Counted from the stretch's first letter, positions 34,510 to 46,809 are shown. The stretch is DNA of 64,000 nucleotides from Actinomycetes bacterium (GCA_023460935.1 JAEWOI010000030.1:115620-179619); one strand, 5' to 3'. The notes: generated by a model not told the origin, from the sequence alone. A program made the numbers and translations.

Positions 34510-35490
34510 GTGGACGGAGCCGGGCCCTTCGGGCGAGTACTGCTGGTGTCGGGGCCGGAGTCTCTGCTGGCCGAACGAGAGGTCAACGACTTCATCGCCG
34601 CCGCCCGCGCCGAACGGCCCGAGGCCGCGCTCACCCGCGTCGCGGCGACCGGGTTGGACCGCGGTTCGCTGGCCGAGGCTGCCGGCGGGTCCCTGTTCGC
34701 CTCCGCCACGATCCTGGTGGTGAGCGAGTTGTCCGAGCTGGCGGCGGAACTCGCCGACCAGCTCGTCGCCCTGGCCACCGAACCCGGGCCCGACCTTGCG
34801 CTCGCCCTCGTGCACCCGGGCGGCAACAAGGGCAAGGCGGTGCTCGACCGGCTGCGGAAGCTGCCCTTGCGCACCTTCGACGCCGCGGCGGTGAAGCCCT
34901 GGGAGTTGGCCCGCTTCGTCGCGGAGGAGGCCCGCCGGCTCCAGGGCCGCGTTGACGCAGCCACGGCCGGGGTGCTGGTGGAAGCCGTCGGCACCGACCT
35001 CCGATCGCTGGCTGCAGCGGTAAGGCAGCTGCTGGACGACTCACCCGAGGCAGTGCTCACCGAGGCTGCGGTACGCCGGTACTTCGGCGGGCGCGCCGAA
35101 GTGACCAGCTTCGCCGTGGCCGACGACACCCTCAGCGGACGTGGCGACGGCGCCCTGGGCAAGCTGCGCTGGGCACTGTCCACAGGCGTGGCGCCGGTGC
35201 TGATCACCAGCGCGCTCTCCAGCAACCTGCGCAGCCTCGGCCGCTACCTCGAAGGCCGCGACGCCCGGCTGCGCGACGCGGAACTCGCCCGGGCCGTCGG
35301 CGTCCCGCCGTGGAAGCTGAAGGACCTGTCCCGCCTGTCCCGGGACTGGCAGCCGGCCGGGGTGGCGCGGGCCATCCAGGCGGTCGCGGTGGCCGACGCC
35401 CAGATCAAGGGTGCGGCCAGCGACCCCGGGTTCGCCCTGGAGCAGGTGGTGCTGAAGGTGATCGGCCACCGGGGTCGCGACCGCCGCTGA
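34510..35490 (+). CDS. holA: DNA polymerase III delta subunit
   Basis: A 326-residue clamp-loader subunit that opens the sliding clamp. The N-terminal RecA-like fold starts with GRVLLVSGPESLLAEREVNDF and lacks a Walker A, as expected for delta. The middle and C-terminal helical domains contain KPWELARFVAEEA and WKLKDLSRLSRDW, as in other actinobacterial HolA proteins. The GTG at 34510 lies six bases after CATGCT, a weak leaderless signal. Position directly after comEC is a common actinobacterial arrangement. Confidence 0.92.
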   Translation: MDGAGPFGRVLLVSGPESLLAEREVNDFIAAARAERPEAALTRVAATGLDRGSLAEAAGGSLFASATILVVSELSELAAELADQLVALATEPGPDLALALVHPGGNKGKAVLDRLRKLPLRTFDAAAVKPWELARFVAEEARRLQGRVDAATAGVLVEAVGTDLRSLAAAVRQLLDDSPEAVLTEAAVRRYFGGRAEVTSFAVADDTLSGRGDGALGKLRWALSTGVAPVLITSALSSNLRSLGRYLEGRDARLRDAELARAVGVPPWKLKDLSRLSRDWQPAGVARAIQAVAVADAQIKGAASDPGFALEQVVLKVIGHRGRDRR

Positions 35491-35524
35491 CGCCAGGTTG
35501 TGCGCCCGCTCCCTAGGAACGACA

Positions 35525-35554
35525 AAACGCCGTCCGGTCACCCGGACGGCGTTT
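35525..35554. terminator. Bidirectional terminator between holA and rpsT
   Basis: AAACGCCGTCCGG (35525-35537) pairs perfectly with CCGGACGGCGTTT (35542-35554) around TCAC. A-rich and T-rich ends suit both convergent genes. Confidence 0.85.
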
Positions 35555-35566
35555 GGTGAGGAAGAC

Positions 35567-35827
35567 CTACAGTGCCGCGGCCCGCGCTGCGATGGCCGAC
35601 TTGCGGTTGGCAGCCTGGTTCTTGTGGATGACGCCCTTGGTCACCGCCTTGTCGAGCGCCCGGGTCGCGGTCTTCGCGAGCTCCTGCGCCTTGGCGACGT
35701 CACCCTCGGCCACGGCCTCGTTGAACTTGCGGACCTGCGTGCGCAGGCCGGACTTCACGGCCTTGTTGCGCAGCCTGGCCTTCTCGTTGGTCAGGATCCG
35801 CTTCTTCTGAGACTTGATGTTCGCCAC
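35567..35827 (-). CDS. rpsT: 30S ribosomal protein S20
   Basis: An 86-residue basic helical protein of the small subunit, beginning with [20 protein letters not shown], the standard S20 sequence, and ending [13 protein letters not shown]. The GTG at 35827 follows GAGGGCAAG. It diverges from lepA with a 257-base spacer; a TGATAGAGT stretch on its strand near 35886-35898 may be its -10 region. Convergent with holA and separated from it by a strong hairpin. Confidence 0.97.
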   Translation of the reverse strand: MANIKSQKKRILTNEKARLRNKAVKSGLRTQVRKFNEAVAEGDVAKAQELAKTATRALDKAVTKGVIHKNQAANRKSAIAARAAAL

Positions 35828-36047
35828 CGGGCTTGCCCTCTTCGCAGGTGATTGGCTGGTTCTCGCGCCCCGTGGACGCGACTTCGAACTCTATCAGCCG
35901 TCGTCGCGGTGCCTCAAATCCAGCCGGTACCGGGTCCTGGCAACGCCCTCACCGCCCGGCGCGGACGGCTTCCGGGGGTCCGGCCCGGTCCTGCGTCGGC
36001 CAGGGGAGGAGGCACTCCCGCGGCGCGCTGCTGCGAACCGGTCCGGT

Positions 36048-36053
36048 ATCGTG
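36048..36053 (+). promoter_or_regulatory. Possible lepA -10 element
   Basis: TATCGT lies about 32 bases before the lepA ATG, preceded by GGTCCGG. Nothing else is recognised in the rpsT-lepA spacer. Confidence 0.35.
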
Positions 36054-36084
36054 TGCTGGCTGCCCGCTGACAAGAAGAAAGTGC

Positions 36085-37926
<1,842 letters not shown>

Positions 37927-37985
37927 CTACCCCGCCGCCGGGACAGGCGGGCGGGCCGGGCCCGGCACCCAATAGGCTCACCGGT

Positions 37986-38801
37986 ATGGACGCAGAGATC
38001 GGCATCATCGGCGGCACCGGGTTCTACGAGTTCCTCAGCAACGCCCGCACGGTCCTTCCCGCGACGCCGTTCGGCCCGCCGAGCGCGCCGATCACCGTCG
38101 GCGAGGTCGCCGGCCGGAGGGTGGCCTTCGTGCCGCGCCACGGCCAGCGGCACCAGTTCCCCCCGCACCGCGTGAACTACCGGGCCAACCTCTGGGCCCT
38201 GCGTGCCGTCGGCGTGCGGCAGGTGCTGGCACCGGCAGCGGTCGGCTCCCTGCGTCCGGAACTCGGGCCCGGCACCTTCGTCGTGCCCGACCAGGTGCTC
38301 GACCGCACCTGGGGCCGCAAGCACACCATCTACCACGCCAAGGGCAAGGTGGTGCACGTCGCCTTCGCCGACCCGTACTGCCCCCGCGGACGTGCCGCCG
38401 TCCTGGCCGCAGGCGACGAGGCCACGGCTCCGGTGGACGGCGGGACCCTGGTGGTCATCAACGGCCCCCGCTTCTCCTCAAGGGCCGAATCCCGCTGGCA
38501 CGCGGCGGCCGGCGGCACGATCGTCGGCATGACCGGCATGCCCGAGGCCTCCGTGGCCAGGGAACTCGCGATGTGCTTCACCACCGTGTGCCTGGTCACC
38601 GACCACGACGCCGGCGTCGAGGGCGGCGAGGCGGTGACCCATGCCGAGGTGCTGGCCCAGTTCGGCAACAACATCGAACGGATGAAGGGCCTGCTCACCC
38701 GGGCGATCGCCGGGCTGCCCGCGGCCGAGCCGGACAGCTCGGCGAGGTGCGGGTGCCGGCGCGCGCTCGACGGCCAGGAACTGCCGTTCGAGCTGCCCTG
38801 A
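37986..38801 (+). CDS. S-methyl-5'-thioadenosine/inosine phosphorylase (purine nucleoside phosphorylase family)
   Basis: A 271-residue phosphorolytic enzyme of the MTAP/PNP class. It starts with EIGIIGGTGFYEF (phosphate-binding glycine loop), then PRHGQRHQFPPHRVNYRANLWAL, and has GPRFSSRAESRWHAAAGGTIVGMTGMPEA, the family segment around the purine and phosphate sites. Substrates would be methylthioadenosine or methylthioinosine in methionine salvage. The ATG lies seven bases after TAGGCT, so the mRNA is probably leaderless. The end contains an unusual RCGCRR stretch. Confidence 0.88.
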   Translation: MDAEIGIIGGTGFYEFLSNARTVLPATPFGPPSAPITVGEVAGRRVAFVPRHGQRHQFPPHRVNYRANLWALRAVGVRQVLAPAAVGSLRPELGPGTFVVPDQVLDRTWGRKHTIYHAKGKVVHVAFADPYCPRGRAAVLAAGDEATAPVDGGTLVVINGPRFSSRAESRWHAAAGGTIVGMTGMPEASVARELAMCFTTVCLVTDHDAGVEGGEAVTHAEVLAQFGNNIERMKGLLTRAIAGLPAAEPDSSARCGCRRALDGQELPFELP

Positions 38802-38803
38802 CC

Positions 38804-40015
38804 GTGCCCTCCACCCCACCGGACGGGCTGCCGGCACCATCGGACGGCAGCCTGCCGGGCGCGGCGCTGGCCGGGCTCGCCGGGCGGCAGCTCAGCCTCT
38901 ACCTGCACGTGCCGTTCTGCGCCACCCGCTGCGGCTACTGCGACTTCAACACCTACACCGCTGCCGAGTTGGGCGCCGCCCCCGGCTCCAGCCAGGACGC
39001 CTACCTCGCCGCGGCTGAGGCAGAGCTCGATCTGGCCGCGCGGGTGCTGGCCGGTGCCCCGCCGGTGCGGACGGTGTTCTTCGGCGGCGGCACCCCCACC
39101 CTGCTTCCAGCCGGCGCGCTCGTCGGGCTGCTCGCCGCCGTGCGGGACCGGTTCGAGGTTGCGCCCGACGCCGAGGTGACCACCGAGGCCAACCCCGAGT
39201 CGGTCGACCCGGCCTACCTCGAAGCCCTGGCCGCGGCCGGGTTCAACCGGCTGTCCCTCGGCATGCAGTCCGCGCGTCCCGGGGTGCTGGCCGTGCTCGA
39301 CCGCAGGCACACCCCGGGCCGGGCCACCCAGGTGGTCGGCTGGGCCCGGCAGGCCGGGTTCGGCTCGGTCAGCCTCGACCTGATCTACGGCAGCCCCACC
39401 GAGACCATCGACGACTGGCGGGCCAGCCTGGACTCCGCACGGGCGTGCGAACCCGACCACGTCAGCGCCTACTCGCTGATCGTCGAGCCCGGCACCAGGC
39501 TGGCCGCCCGGATCCAGCGGGGCGAGCTGGCAGCACCCCAGGACGATTTCCATGCCGACTGCTACCACCTGGCGGAAGTTCTACTCACCCGGGCCGGGTA
39601 CGCGGCGTACGAGGTGAGCAACTGGGCGCGCCCCGGCCACAGTTCAAGGCACAACCTCGCGTACTGGCTCGGCCATGACTGGTGGGGGATCGGCCCCGGT
39701 GCGCACTCCCACGTCGGCGGCGTCAGGTGGTGGAACGTGCGCCATCCGCGCGACTACTCCGCCCGGCTGGCCGCGGGCGCCAGCCCCGCCCAGGCCCGGG
39801 AACTGCTGACTGACGAGCAGCGACGCGTGGAGCGGGTGCTGCTCGAGTTGCGCCTGGCCGAAGGGCTCCCGCTGGACGTGCTCACCCCGACCGAGCTCGC
39901 CAGGGTGCCGGCCGTGGTGGCCGCGGGGCTGGCCGAACCGGACCCGGCCCGGCTCCGCCTGACGCTGCGCGGACGGCTGCTGGCCGACGCCGTGGTCCGT
40001 GACCTCCTGGACTGA
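38804..40015 (+). CDS. hemW: Radical SAM protein HemW
   Basis: A 403-residue member of the coproporphyrinogen III oxidase-like radical SAM family, now thought to be a heme chaperone. The iron-sulfur motif is FCATRCGYCDF with C39, C43 and C46, the expected CxxxCxxC. FFGGGTPTLLP, EANPESVD and RLSLGMQSA follow in order. The C-terminal HemW domain has AYWLGHDWWGIGPGAHSHV. Heme-synthesis oxidases of the HemN type have an extra N-terminal region that is missing here. The GTG at 38804 sits two bases after the phosphorylase stop, so the two genes are coupled. Confidence 0.92.
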   Translation: MPSTPPDGLPAPSDGSLPGAALAGLAGRQLSLYLHVPFCATRCGYCDFNTYTAAELGAAPGSSQDAYLAAAEAELDLAARVLAGAPPVRTVFFGGGTPTLLPAGALVGLLAAVRDRFEVAPDAEVTTEANPESVDPAYLEALAAAGFNRLSLGMQSARPGVLAVLDRRHTPGRATQVVGWARQAGFGSVSLDLIYGSPTETIDDWRASLDSARACEPDHVSAYSLIVEPGTRLAARIQRGELAAPQDDFHADCYHLAEVLLTRAGYAAYEVSNWARPGHSSRHNLAYWLGHDWWGIGPGAHSHVGGVRWWNVRHPRDYSARLAAGASPAQARELLTDEQRRVERVLLELRLAEGLPLDVLTPTELARVPAVVAAGLAEPDPARLRLTLRGRLLADAVVRDLLD

Positions 40016-40059
40016 CGGCATTACAACGATTCGGTAACGCCGAAGGACACAACGGTTCT

Positions 40060-40096
40060 GTAACAAAGTTGATACAGGCGGGTGCTCGAATATGGC
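40060..40096 (+). promoter_or_regulatory. livK promoter with a GlnR-like box
   Basis: GTAAC-AAAGTT-GATAC at 40060-40075 fits the GTNAC-N6-GNNAC spacing of actinobacterial GlnR sites, and another GTAAC is at 40034-40038. The site overlaps a promoter-like pair TTGATA (40069-40074), a 16-base spacer, and TATGGC (40091-40096). The assignment is from motif appearance only. Confidence 0.4.
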
Positions 40097-40161
40097 CACC
40101 ACCCGTACCCTTTGCCAATCCCTGGGGGGACCGGGATGCAGATTGCTCACAAGGAGGAAAC

Positions 40162-41382
40162 GTGAACAAACGCTCGTTCAAGCTCGCGGGCATCGCCCTG
40201 GTGGCGGCCTCGATGGCCTTCGCCGGCTGTGGCGCGCGAACTGAGGCGACGACCGGCGGCAGCGCGGGCGGCGGCGAGAAGGTCGCCAAGATCGGCGTGA
40301 TCGCACCGCTCTCCGGCGGCCTGTCCGCCCTCGGCCTGGGCATCCGCAACTCGGTGGACCTGGCCATCCGGGAGGCGAACGAGACCAACGCCATTCCGGG
40401 CTGGAAGCTCGAGCTGGCGGCGGAGGACGACGAGGCCAAGCCCGACGTCGGGAAGAACGCCGCCACCAAGCTGGCCGGCGACGACGCTGTGGTTGGGGTG
40501 GTGGGTGCGCTCAACTCCTCGGTCAGCCAGAGCGTGACCCCGGTGCTGCAGTCGGCGCGGATCGTCCAGGTGTCGCCGGCCAACACCGGCCCATCACTGA
40601 CCATGGGAGCGAACTTCGCGACGGCGCCGAGCCGGCCGAACGACGTGTTCTTCCGCACCTGCACCACCGACATCATCCAGGGGGGTGTGGCCGCGCAGTA
40701 CCTGTTGGATTCGGGCATCAAGAAGATCGCGACGATCCACGACAAGAAGATCTACGGACAGGGCCTGGTCGACTCGGTCACCGAGAACTTCAAGAAGGGG
40801 GGCGGAACGGTCGTGGCCGCCGAGACCATCAACCCCGATGACGACGACTTCGGCTCGGTGATCACGAAGGTGAAGGCCGCAGCTCCCGAGGTGGTCTACT
40901 ACGGCGGTGAGTACCCCGAGGCCGGTCCGCTCTCGCAGCAGATGAAGGCCGCCGGGCTCAAGGTCCCGCTGATGGGCGGCGACGGCATCTTCGACGGCAC
41001 GTTCATCAAGCTGGCCGGCGACGGGTCCGAGGGCGACTTCGCGACCTCCGTGGGCGAGCCGGTGGACAGCTCGGCCTCGGCCAAGGCGTTCATCGACGCG
41101 TACAACGCCGCCGGCTTCGCCGAGCCCTACGCCGCCTACGGTGCGCAGTCCTACGACGCGGCCAACGCGATCATCAGCGCGCTGAAGGAGTCGCTGAAGT
41201 CCGCAGCGGATCCCAAGTCGGCCAGGGAGGACACCATCAAGGCCATGTCGAGCGTCGACTTCACCGGCGCCACCGGCAAGGTCGCCTTCGACGAGTTCGG
41301 TGACACCGTCACCAAGGTCGTGACCGTGTACAAGGTCACCGACGGCAAGTGGGTGACCGAGAAGACGATCGACCAGAGCTGA
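40162..41382 (+). CDS. livK: Branched-chain amino acid ABC transporter substrate-binding lipoprotein
   Basis: A 406-residue exported lipoprotein; the signal peptide ends AFAGC with the lipidated cysteine at residue 23. The mature part is a periplasmic-binding-protein fold of the Leu/Ile/Val type (KIGVIAPLSGGLSALGLGIRNSVDLAIREAN, then VVGVVGALNSSVSQSVTPVLQSA). The GTG at 40162 follows AAGGAGGAAAC, a very strong ribosome site. It heads the livKHMGF operon. Relatives include urea- and short-chain amide-binding proteins, so the ligand is inferred. Confidence 0.93.
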   Translation: MNKRSFKLAGIALVAASMAFAGCGARTEATTGGSAGGGEKVAKIGVIAPLSGGLSALGLGIRNSVDLAIREANETNAIPGWKLELAAEDDEAKPDVGKNAATKLAGDDAVVGVVGALNSSVSQSVTPVLQSARIVQVSPANTGPSLTMGANFATAPSRPNDVFFRTCTTDIIQGGVAAQYLLDSGIKKIATIHDKKIYGQGLVDSVTENFKKGGGTVVAAETINPDDDDFGSVITKVKAAAPEVVYYGGEYPEAGPLSQQMKAAGLKVPLMGGDGIFDGTFIKLAGDGSEGDFATSVGEPVDSSASAKAFIDAYNAAGFAEPYAAYGAQSYDAANAIISALKESLKSAADPKSAREDTIKAMSSVDFTGATGKVAFDEFGDTVTKVVTVYKVTDGKWVTEKTIDQS

Positions 41383-41391
41383 ACCTGATCC

Positions 41392-41427
41392 GGTTGGCGC
41401 CCCTACCCGCGGGAGGGGGCGCCAACC
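41392..41427 (+). terminator. Intercistronic hairpin between livK and livH
   Basis: GGTTGGCGCCCCT pairs with AGGGGGCGCCAACC through a 12-13 bp stem, with no T-run. Such hairpins after the binding-protein gene often protect its mRNA or partly terminate transcription, so that more binding protein than permease is made. Confidence 0.75.
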
Positions 41428-41473
41428 GCGCGGTTCGGGCAACGAGCACGGCGGAAGGCTGGGCGGGGGACCT

Positions 41474-42429
<956 letters not shown>

Positions 42430-42433
<4 letters not shown>

Positions 42434-44160
42434 GAACTGTCATCCCTGACCAGACCAAGATCCGTTTCCGGATCCCGGCGCGGATCGCCGGCGCAATCGG
42501 CGCCGCGCTGATGATCGTGTCCATCTTCCTGCCCTGGGCCTACGGCCCGGCCGCGCTGGACGACATGACGTTCTACGGCGCCCCGTCGCCCCTCCAGCTC
42601 TTCTTCGTGATCCTGCCGGTGCTGGCGCTGCTGCTGCTCACCATCCCGCTGGTCGGCAAGCCCCGGCTGGGGCGCTACGCCAGGGCGCTGGCCTGGAACA
42701 CCTCGGCCAAGACGGCCTCGATCACCGCCACGGTCACCGTCGTGGTTGCCATCGCGGCCATCGCGATCGAGCTGGGCGGCCTGGTGAACCTCGAGCCGGG
42801 TGCGTGGCTCGCCCTCGCCGGCGGGCTCGTGGCGGTCGCGTCCACCCTGTTCCTGCCCGACTCGCCGGAGCCGACGCTCGACCGGATCCGCGGCCCGAAG
42901 TGGCTGCAGATCCTGGCGATCGTCGGGCTGATGGCGATCCTGCTGTTCGCGGGGGCGTACGCGCTCAGCCTGCGCGATGCCGGCGACTTCCTGATGTTCG
43001 CAGCCTTCCTCACCGGCATCGTGATGATCGTGCGCCAACTGGGCGCGTTCTCGTGGCTCGGGCTGGCCGCGGCGAACAACAACCGGGTGCTGGTGCTCTC
43101 CGCGTTCGTGGTGGCCTTCGCGTTCCCGTTCACCCAGGACGGCTCCGACGCCAACATGTCGATCGCGGCCCAGGTCCTGATCTTCGCCGCCACCGCGCTC
43201 GGCCTGAACATCGTCGTGGGGCTGGTGGGCCTGCTCGACCTGGGCTACATCGCCTTCCTCGGCGCCGGTGCGTTCACCGCGGCGGTGCTGTCCGAGTCGG
43301 CGTTCGCGACGATCGACTGGTCGCCGCCCTTCCTGGTGACCGTCCTGATCTCCGGCACGGTGGCATCCATCCTCGGGCTGATCATCGGCGCTCCCACGCT
43401 GCGCGTTTCCGGGGACTACCTGGCGATCGTGACCCTGGCCTTCGGCGAGATCTTCCGGATCACGATGAACAACCTCGACGGCACCGACGGACCCAACGTG
43501 ACCAACGGCTCCGACGGCATCCCGGCCATCCCGAACCTGCAGTTCCTCGGTTTCGACTTCGGCCAGCCGCACGTGATCCTCGGCATCGAGATCGGCCGTT
43601 TCGCCAACTACTACTGGCTGATGCTGCTGGTGATCGGGCTGATCATCGTGGTGTTCATGAACCTGAACTACTCCCGGATCGGTCGCGGCTGGGTGGCCAT
43701 CCGCGAGGACGAGCTGGCCGCGGAGGCCATGGGTGTGAACACCTTCCTGCTCAAGCTGCTGGCCTTCGCCGGCGGCGCCTTCCTCGCCGGCGTCGCCGGC
43801 GCGGTCAAGGCCCACCACGATGTCTCGGTCACCCCGGACCAGTACGTGTTCCTCGAGTCGGCCTTCCTGCTCGCCGCGGTGGTGCTGGGCGGCATGGGGA
43901 CGGTGATGGGGGTGTTGATCGGAGCCACGATCCTGAAGCTGCTGCCGGAGAAGCTGCGGTTCTTCGCCGACTACCGGCTGCTGCTGTTCGGCATGCTGAT
44001 GGTGCTGATGATGCGCTTCCGTCCCGAGGGCATCGTGGCCGACGAGCGGCGGCAACTGGAGTTCCACGCCGAGGACGAGGAGCTGGCCGAGGAGATCGAG
44101 GAGGACCTGATCACCCACCACGCCCACTACAACCCCGAGCGGAAGGGGTTCGACCTATGA
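42430..44160 (+). CDS. livM: Branched-chain amino acid ABC transporter permease LivM with extended N-terminal region
   Basis: A 576-residue permease, clearly longer than typical LivM (about 350-420). Residues 1-235 add several extra hydrophobic segments; the canonical permease begins near residue 240 with AAQVLIFAATALGLNIVVGLVGLLDLGYIAF and includes the ATPase-contact loop RGWVAIREDELAAEAMGVN near 415-435. The C-terminus has an acidic, probably cytosolic tail (EDEELAEEIEEDL). GTG start with a 4-base overlap to livH, and an ATGA overlap with livG: tight translational coupling. Confidence 0.92.
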
Positions 44161-44987
44161 CCCAGGTGATCAGCGGTGGGCACCACGTCGACTCGACCAC
44201 CCTGCTGCTGGACGCATCCAGCGTGACCATGCGGTTCGGCGGCCTGACGGCCGTGAACAACGTCAGTCTGCAGGTGCACAGCGGCGAGATCGTCGGGCTC
44301 ATCGGGCCCAACGGCGCCGGCAAGACCACGTTCTTCAACTGCCTCACCGGGCTGTACCGGCCGACGTCGGGCGAGGTCAGGTTCGCCGGGCAGGTGCTGC
44401 CGCCGCGGCCGCGGCTCGTCGTCCGGGCCGGCATGGCGCGGACGTTCCAGAACATCCGGCTCTTCCACAACATGACGGCGCTGGAGAACGTGATGGTCGG
44501 CATGTACAGCCGCACCCACACCAACGCCATCGACGCGGTCTTCCGGCTGCCGCGGCACCGGCGCGAGGAACTCGCCTCCACCGAGCGCGCCCGCGAGCTG
44601 CTGGAGTTCGTCGGCCTGGGCTCCTCCGGCGACATGCTCTCCCGCAACCTGCCCTACGGCGACCAGCGGCGGCTGGAGATCGCGCGCGCCCTGGCCACCG
44701 ACCCGAAGCTGCTGCTGCTGGACGAGCCGACCGCCGGCATGAACCCGCAGGAGACCCGGCAGGCGGAGGAGCTGATCTTCCGGATCCGCGACCTCGGACT
44801 GGCGATCCTGGTGATCGAGCACGACATGCGGTTCATCTTCAACCTCTGTGACCGGGTGTGCTGCCTGGTGCGCGGTGAGGTGCTGGTGGAGGGACCGGGC
44901 GACGTGGTGCAGAACGACCCGCGGGTGATCGAGGCCTACATCGGCTCTCCCCAGTCGGTCGCCGGAGAGGAGGGCCCGGATGCTTGA
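44157..44987 (+). CDS. livG: Branched-chain amino acid ABC transporter ATPase LivG
   Basis: A 276-residue cytosolic ATPase. Walker A is GPNGAGKTTFF near residue 50, the signature region is NLPYGDQRRLEIARAL, and Walker B is LLLLDEPTAGMNP with an intact glutamate; the switch histidine is in VIEHDM. The ATG at 44157 overlaps the livM stop. A much longer frame upstream is antisense-like noise across livM. Confidence 0.95.
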   Translation: MTQVISGGHHVDSTTLLLDASSVTMRFGGLTAVNNVSLQVHSGEIVGLIGPNGAGKTTFFNCLTGLYRPTSGEVRFAGQVLPPRPRLVVRAGMARTFQNIRLFHNMTALENVMVGMYSRTHTNAIDAVFRLPRHRREELASTERARELLEFVGLGSSGDMLSRNLPYGDQRRLEIARALATDPKLLLLDEPTAGMNPQETRQAEELIFRIRDLGLAILVIEHDMRFIFNLCDRVCCLVRGEVLVEGPGDVVQNDPRVIEAYIGSPQSVAGEEGPDA

Positions 44988-45687
44988 GGTCAGGCAGATG
45001 GTCGTGGCCTACGGCCGCGTGACCGCGGTCAAGGGCGTCGACTTCACCGTCGAGCAGGGCCAGATCGTCACCCTGCTGGGCACCAACGGCGCCGGGAAGT
45101 CCACCACGCTGCGGGCGATCTCCGGCCTGCTGAAGCTGGTCTCCGGCGAAATCTGGTTCGAGGGCGAGCGGCTGGACGGCGTCCCGGCCCACAAGGTGGT
45201 CGAGCGCGGCGTCGCGCAGTCGCCTGAGGGCCGGCGGCTGTTCCCGCGGATGACGGTGGAGGACAACCTGAGATTGGGCGCCTTCTCGCGCAAGGACGCC
45301 GCCGGTGTCCGAGCCGACATGGACAAGGTCTTCGACCTGTTCCCGGTGCTGGGGGAGCGGCGCACCCAGCCGGCCGGCCTGTTCTCCGGCGGCGAGCAGC
45401 AGATGCTGGCGATCGGACGGGCGATGATGAGCCGGCCCAAACTGCTGATGCTGGACGAGCCGTCGATGGGGCTGAGCCCGATCATGACCCAGACGATCAT
45501 GCGCACGATCCGGGAGCTGCAGTCCGAAGGCGTCACGATCCTGCTGGTGGAGCAGAACGCCCAGGCGGCGCTCTCGCTGGCCGACATGGGCTACGTGCTC
45601 GAGGTGGGCCAGATCATGTTCTCCGACACCGGCCGCAAGCTGCTGGGTGACGACCGGGTGCGGCGCACCTACCTCGGCGCCGACTGA
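44980..45687 (+). CDS. livF: Branched-chain amino acid ABC transporter ATPase LivF
   Basis: A 235-residue ATPase, the usual short partner of LivG. Walker A is GTNGAGKSTTL, the signature LFSGGEQQMLAIGRAM, Walker B LLMLDEPSMGLSP and the H-loop equivalent is a glutamine (LVEQNA), as is normal in LivF. The ATG at 44980 overlaps livG by eight bases. It is the last gene of the operon; a long palindrome follows at 45739. Confidence 0.95.
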   Translation: MLEVRQMVVAYGRVTAVKGVDFTVEQGQIVTLLGTNGAGKSTTLRAISGLLKLVSGEIWFEGERLDGVPAHKVVERGVAQSPEGRRLFPRMTVEDNLRLGAFSRKDAAGVRADMDKVFDLFPVLGERRTQPAGLFSGGEQQMLAIGRAMMSRPKLLMLDEPSMGLSPIMTQTIMRTIRELQSEGVTILLVEQNAQAALSLADMGYVLEVGQIMFSDTGRKLLGDDRVRRTYLGAD

Positions 45688-45738
45688 GCCGCCCTTCCCG
45701 CGGCCTTCCCACAGGCCGTCCCACGGCCCTCCCCGCAG

Positions 45739-45800
45739 ACGCCGACGAAAGGCGCAGAAACCGACGAACGTTCGTCGGCTTCTGCACCGTTCGTCGGCGT
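45739..45800. terminator. Long nested palindrome after livF, double-word type
   Basis: ACGCCGACGAA (45739-45749) pairs with TTCGTCGGCGT (45790-45800), and CCGACGAAC pairs with GTTCGTCGG at the centre (45761-45778). The intervening arms pair at 8 of 11 positions. The same word CCGACGAA thus occurs twice in each arm. Probable terminator or structured repeat. Confidence 0.75.
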
Positions 45801-45855
45801 TTGGCGTGCGGGTGTCGGCGTTGGGACGGTGGGGGGCCGGGATTAGGGTGGCCGG

Positions 45856-46674
45856 ATGCGCTACTCCGACGACGTGCTGGCCCCTGGCTGGCAGCGGGCC
45901 GGCAAGCCGGTCACGGTAGAGACCGAGGTCAGGGTCGGCCTCGTGGTCGAGGACCCGACGTCGGGGTTCTGCGGCGCGGTGGTGCGCTGGGAGAACGGCC
46001 TGGTGGTGCTCGAGGACCGCAGGGGAGCCCGCCGCAGCTTCCCGTTCGGCCCCGGGTTCTGGCTGGACGGCAAGCCGGTCAGCCTGCGCCCGCCGCGGCC
46101 CTCCGGCCCGGCCCGGCGCACCCACACCGCCTCGGGGTCGAGGGTCGGCGACGTCGCACCGGCCCGGGTGGCGGCAGCGTCCAGGATCTACGTCGAGGGC
46201 CGGCACGACGCAGAACTGGTGGAGAAGATCTGGGGTGACGACCTGCGCCAGGTCGGCGTGGTGGTGGAGTACCTCGGAGGCGTCGACGACCTGCCGGCGA
46301 TCGTGGCCGACTTCGCGCCGGCTCCTGACCGGCGGCTCGGCGTCCTGGTCGACCACCTCGTGGCCGGCAGCAAGGAGAGCCGGATCGTTGCCGGCATCGC
46401 CTCACCGGACGTGCTCGTCACCGGTCACCCGTTCATCGACATCTGGCAGGCGGTCCGTCCGGAGCGCGTGGGGCTGGACGCCTGGCCGGTCGTGCCGCGC
46501 GACGTGGAGTGGAAGCGTGGGGTCAGCACCGCCCTCCGCCGTCCGGCCCGCACCCAGGCCGACATCGCGGCCACCTGGCAGTGGATCCTGTCCCGGGTGC
46601 GCGACTGGCGAGACCTCGAGCCTGCGCTGCCCCGAGAGGTGGAGCGGCTGATCGACTTCGTCACCACCGCCTGA
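45856..46674 (+). CDS. DUF3097 family protein
   Basis: A 272-residue cytosolic protein of an actinobacterial family of unknown function, starting RYSDDVLAPGWQRAGKPV. The central part has a TOPRIM-like look: RIYVEGRHDAELVEKIWGDDLR and the acidic VDHLVAGSKES, reminiscent of primase/DNA-gyrase metal folds. The ATG lies six bases after TAGGGT, a leaderless layout. I cannot assign a reaction. Confidence 0.88.
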   Translation: MRYSDDVLAPGWQRAGKPVTVETEVRVGLVVEDPTSGFCGAVVRWENGLVVLEDRRGARRSFPFGPGFWLDGKPVSLRPPRPSGPARRTHTASGSRVGDVAPARVAAASRIYVEGRHDAELVEKIWGDDLRQVGVVVEYLGGVDDLPAIVADFAPAPDRRLGVLVDHLVAGSKESRIVAGIASPDVLVTGHPFIDIWQAVRPERVGLDAWPVVPRDVEWKRGVSTALRRPARTQADIAATWQWILSRVRDWRDLEPALPREVERLIDFVTTA

Positions 46675-46809
46675 GACCGGCCCGGGGCGCCGGGCACAGC
46701 CGCGGCCGTCCGCCGGCCGAGTGTTGCAGGACGGACGGGAGCCGGGCGCCGGGGCGGTGTGGATAGCCTGAGGTCAGTTTCAGCCCCCGCAGTCTCCAGG
46801 AGTTCCGCA

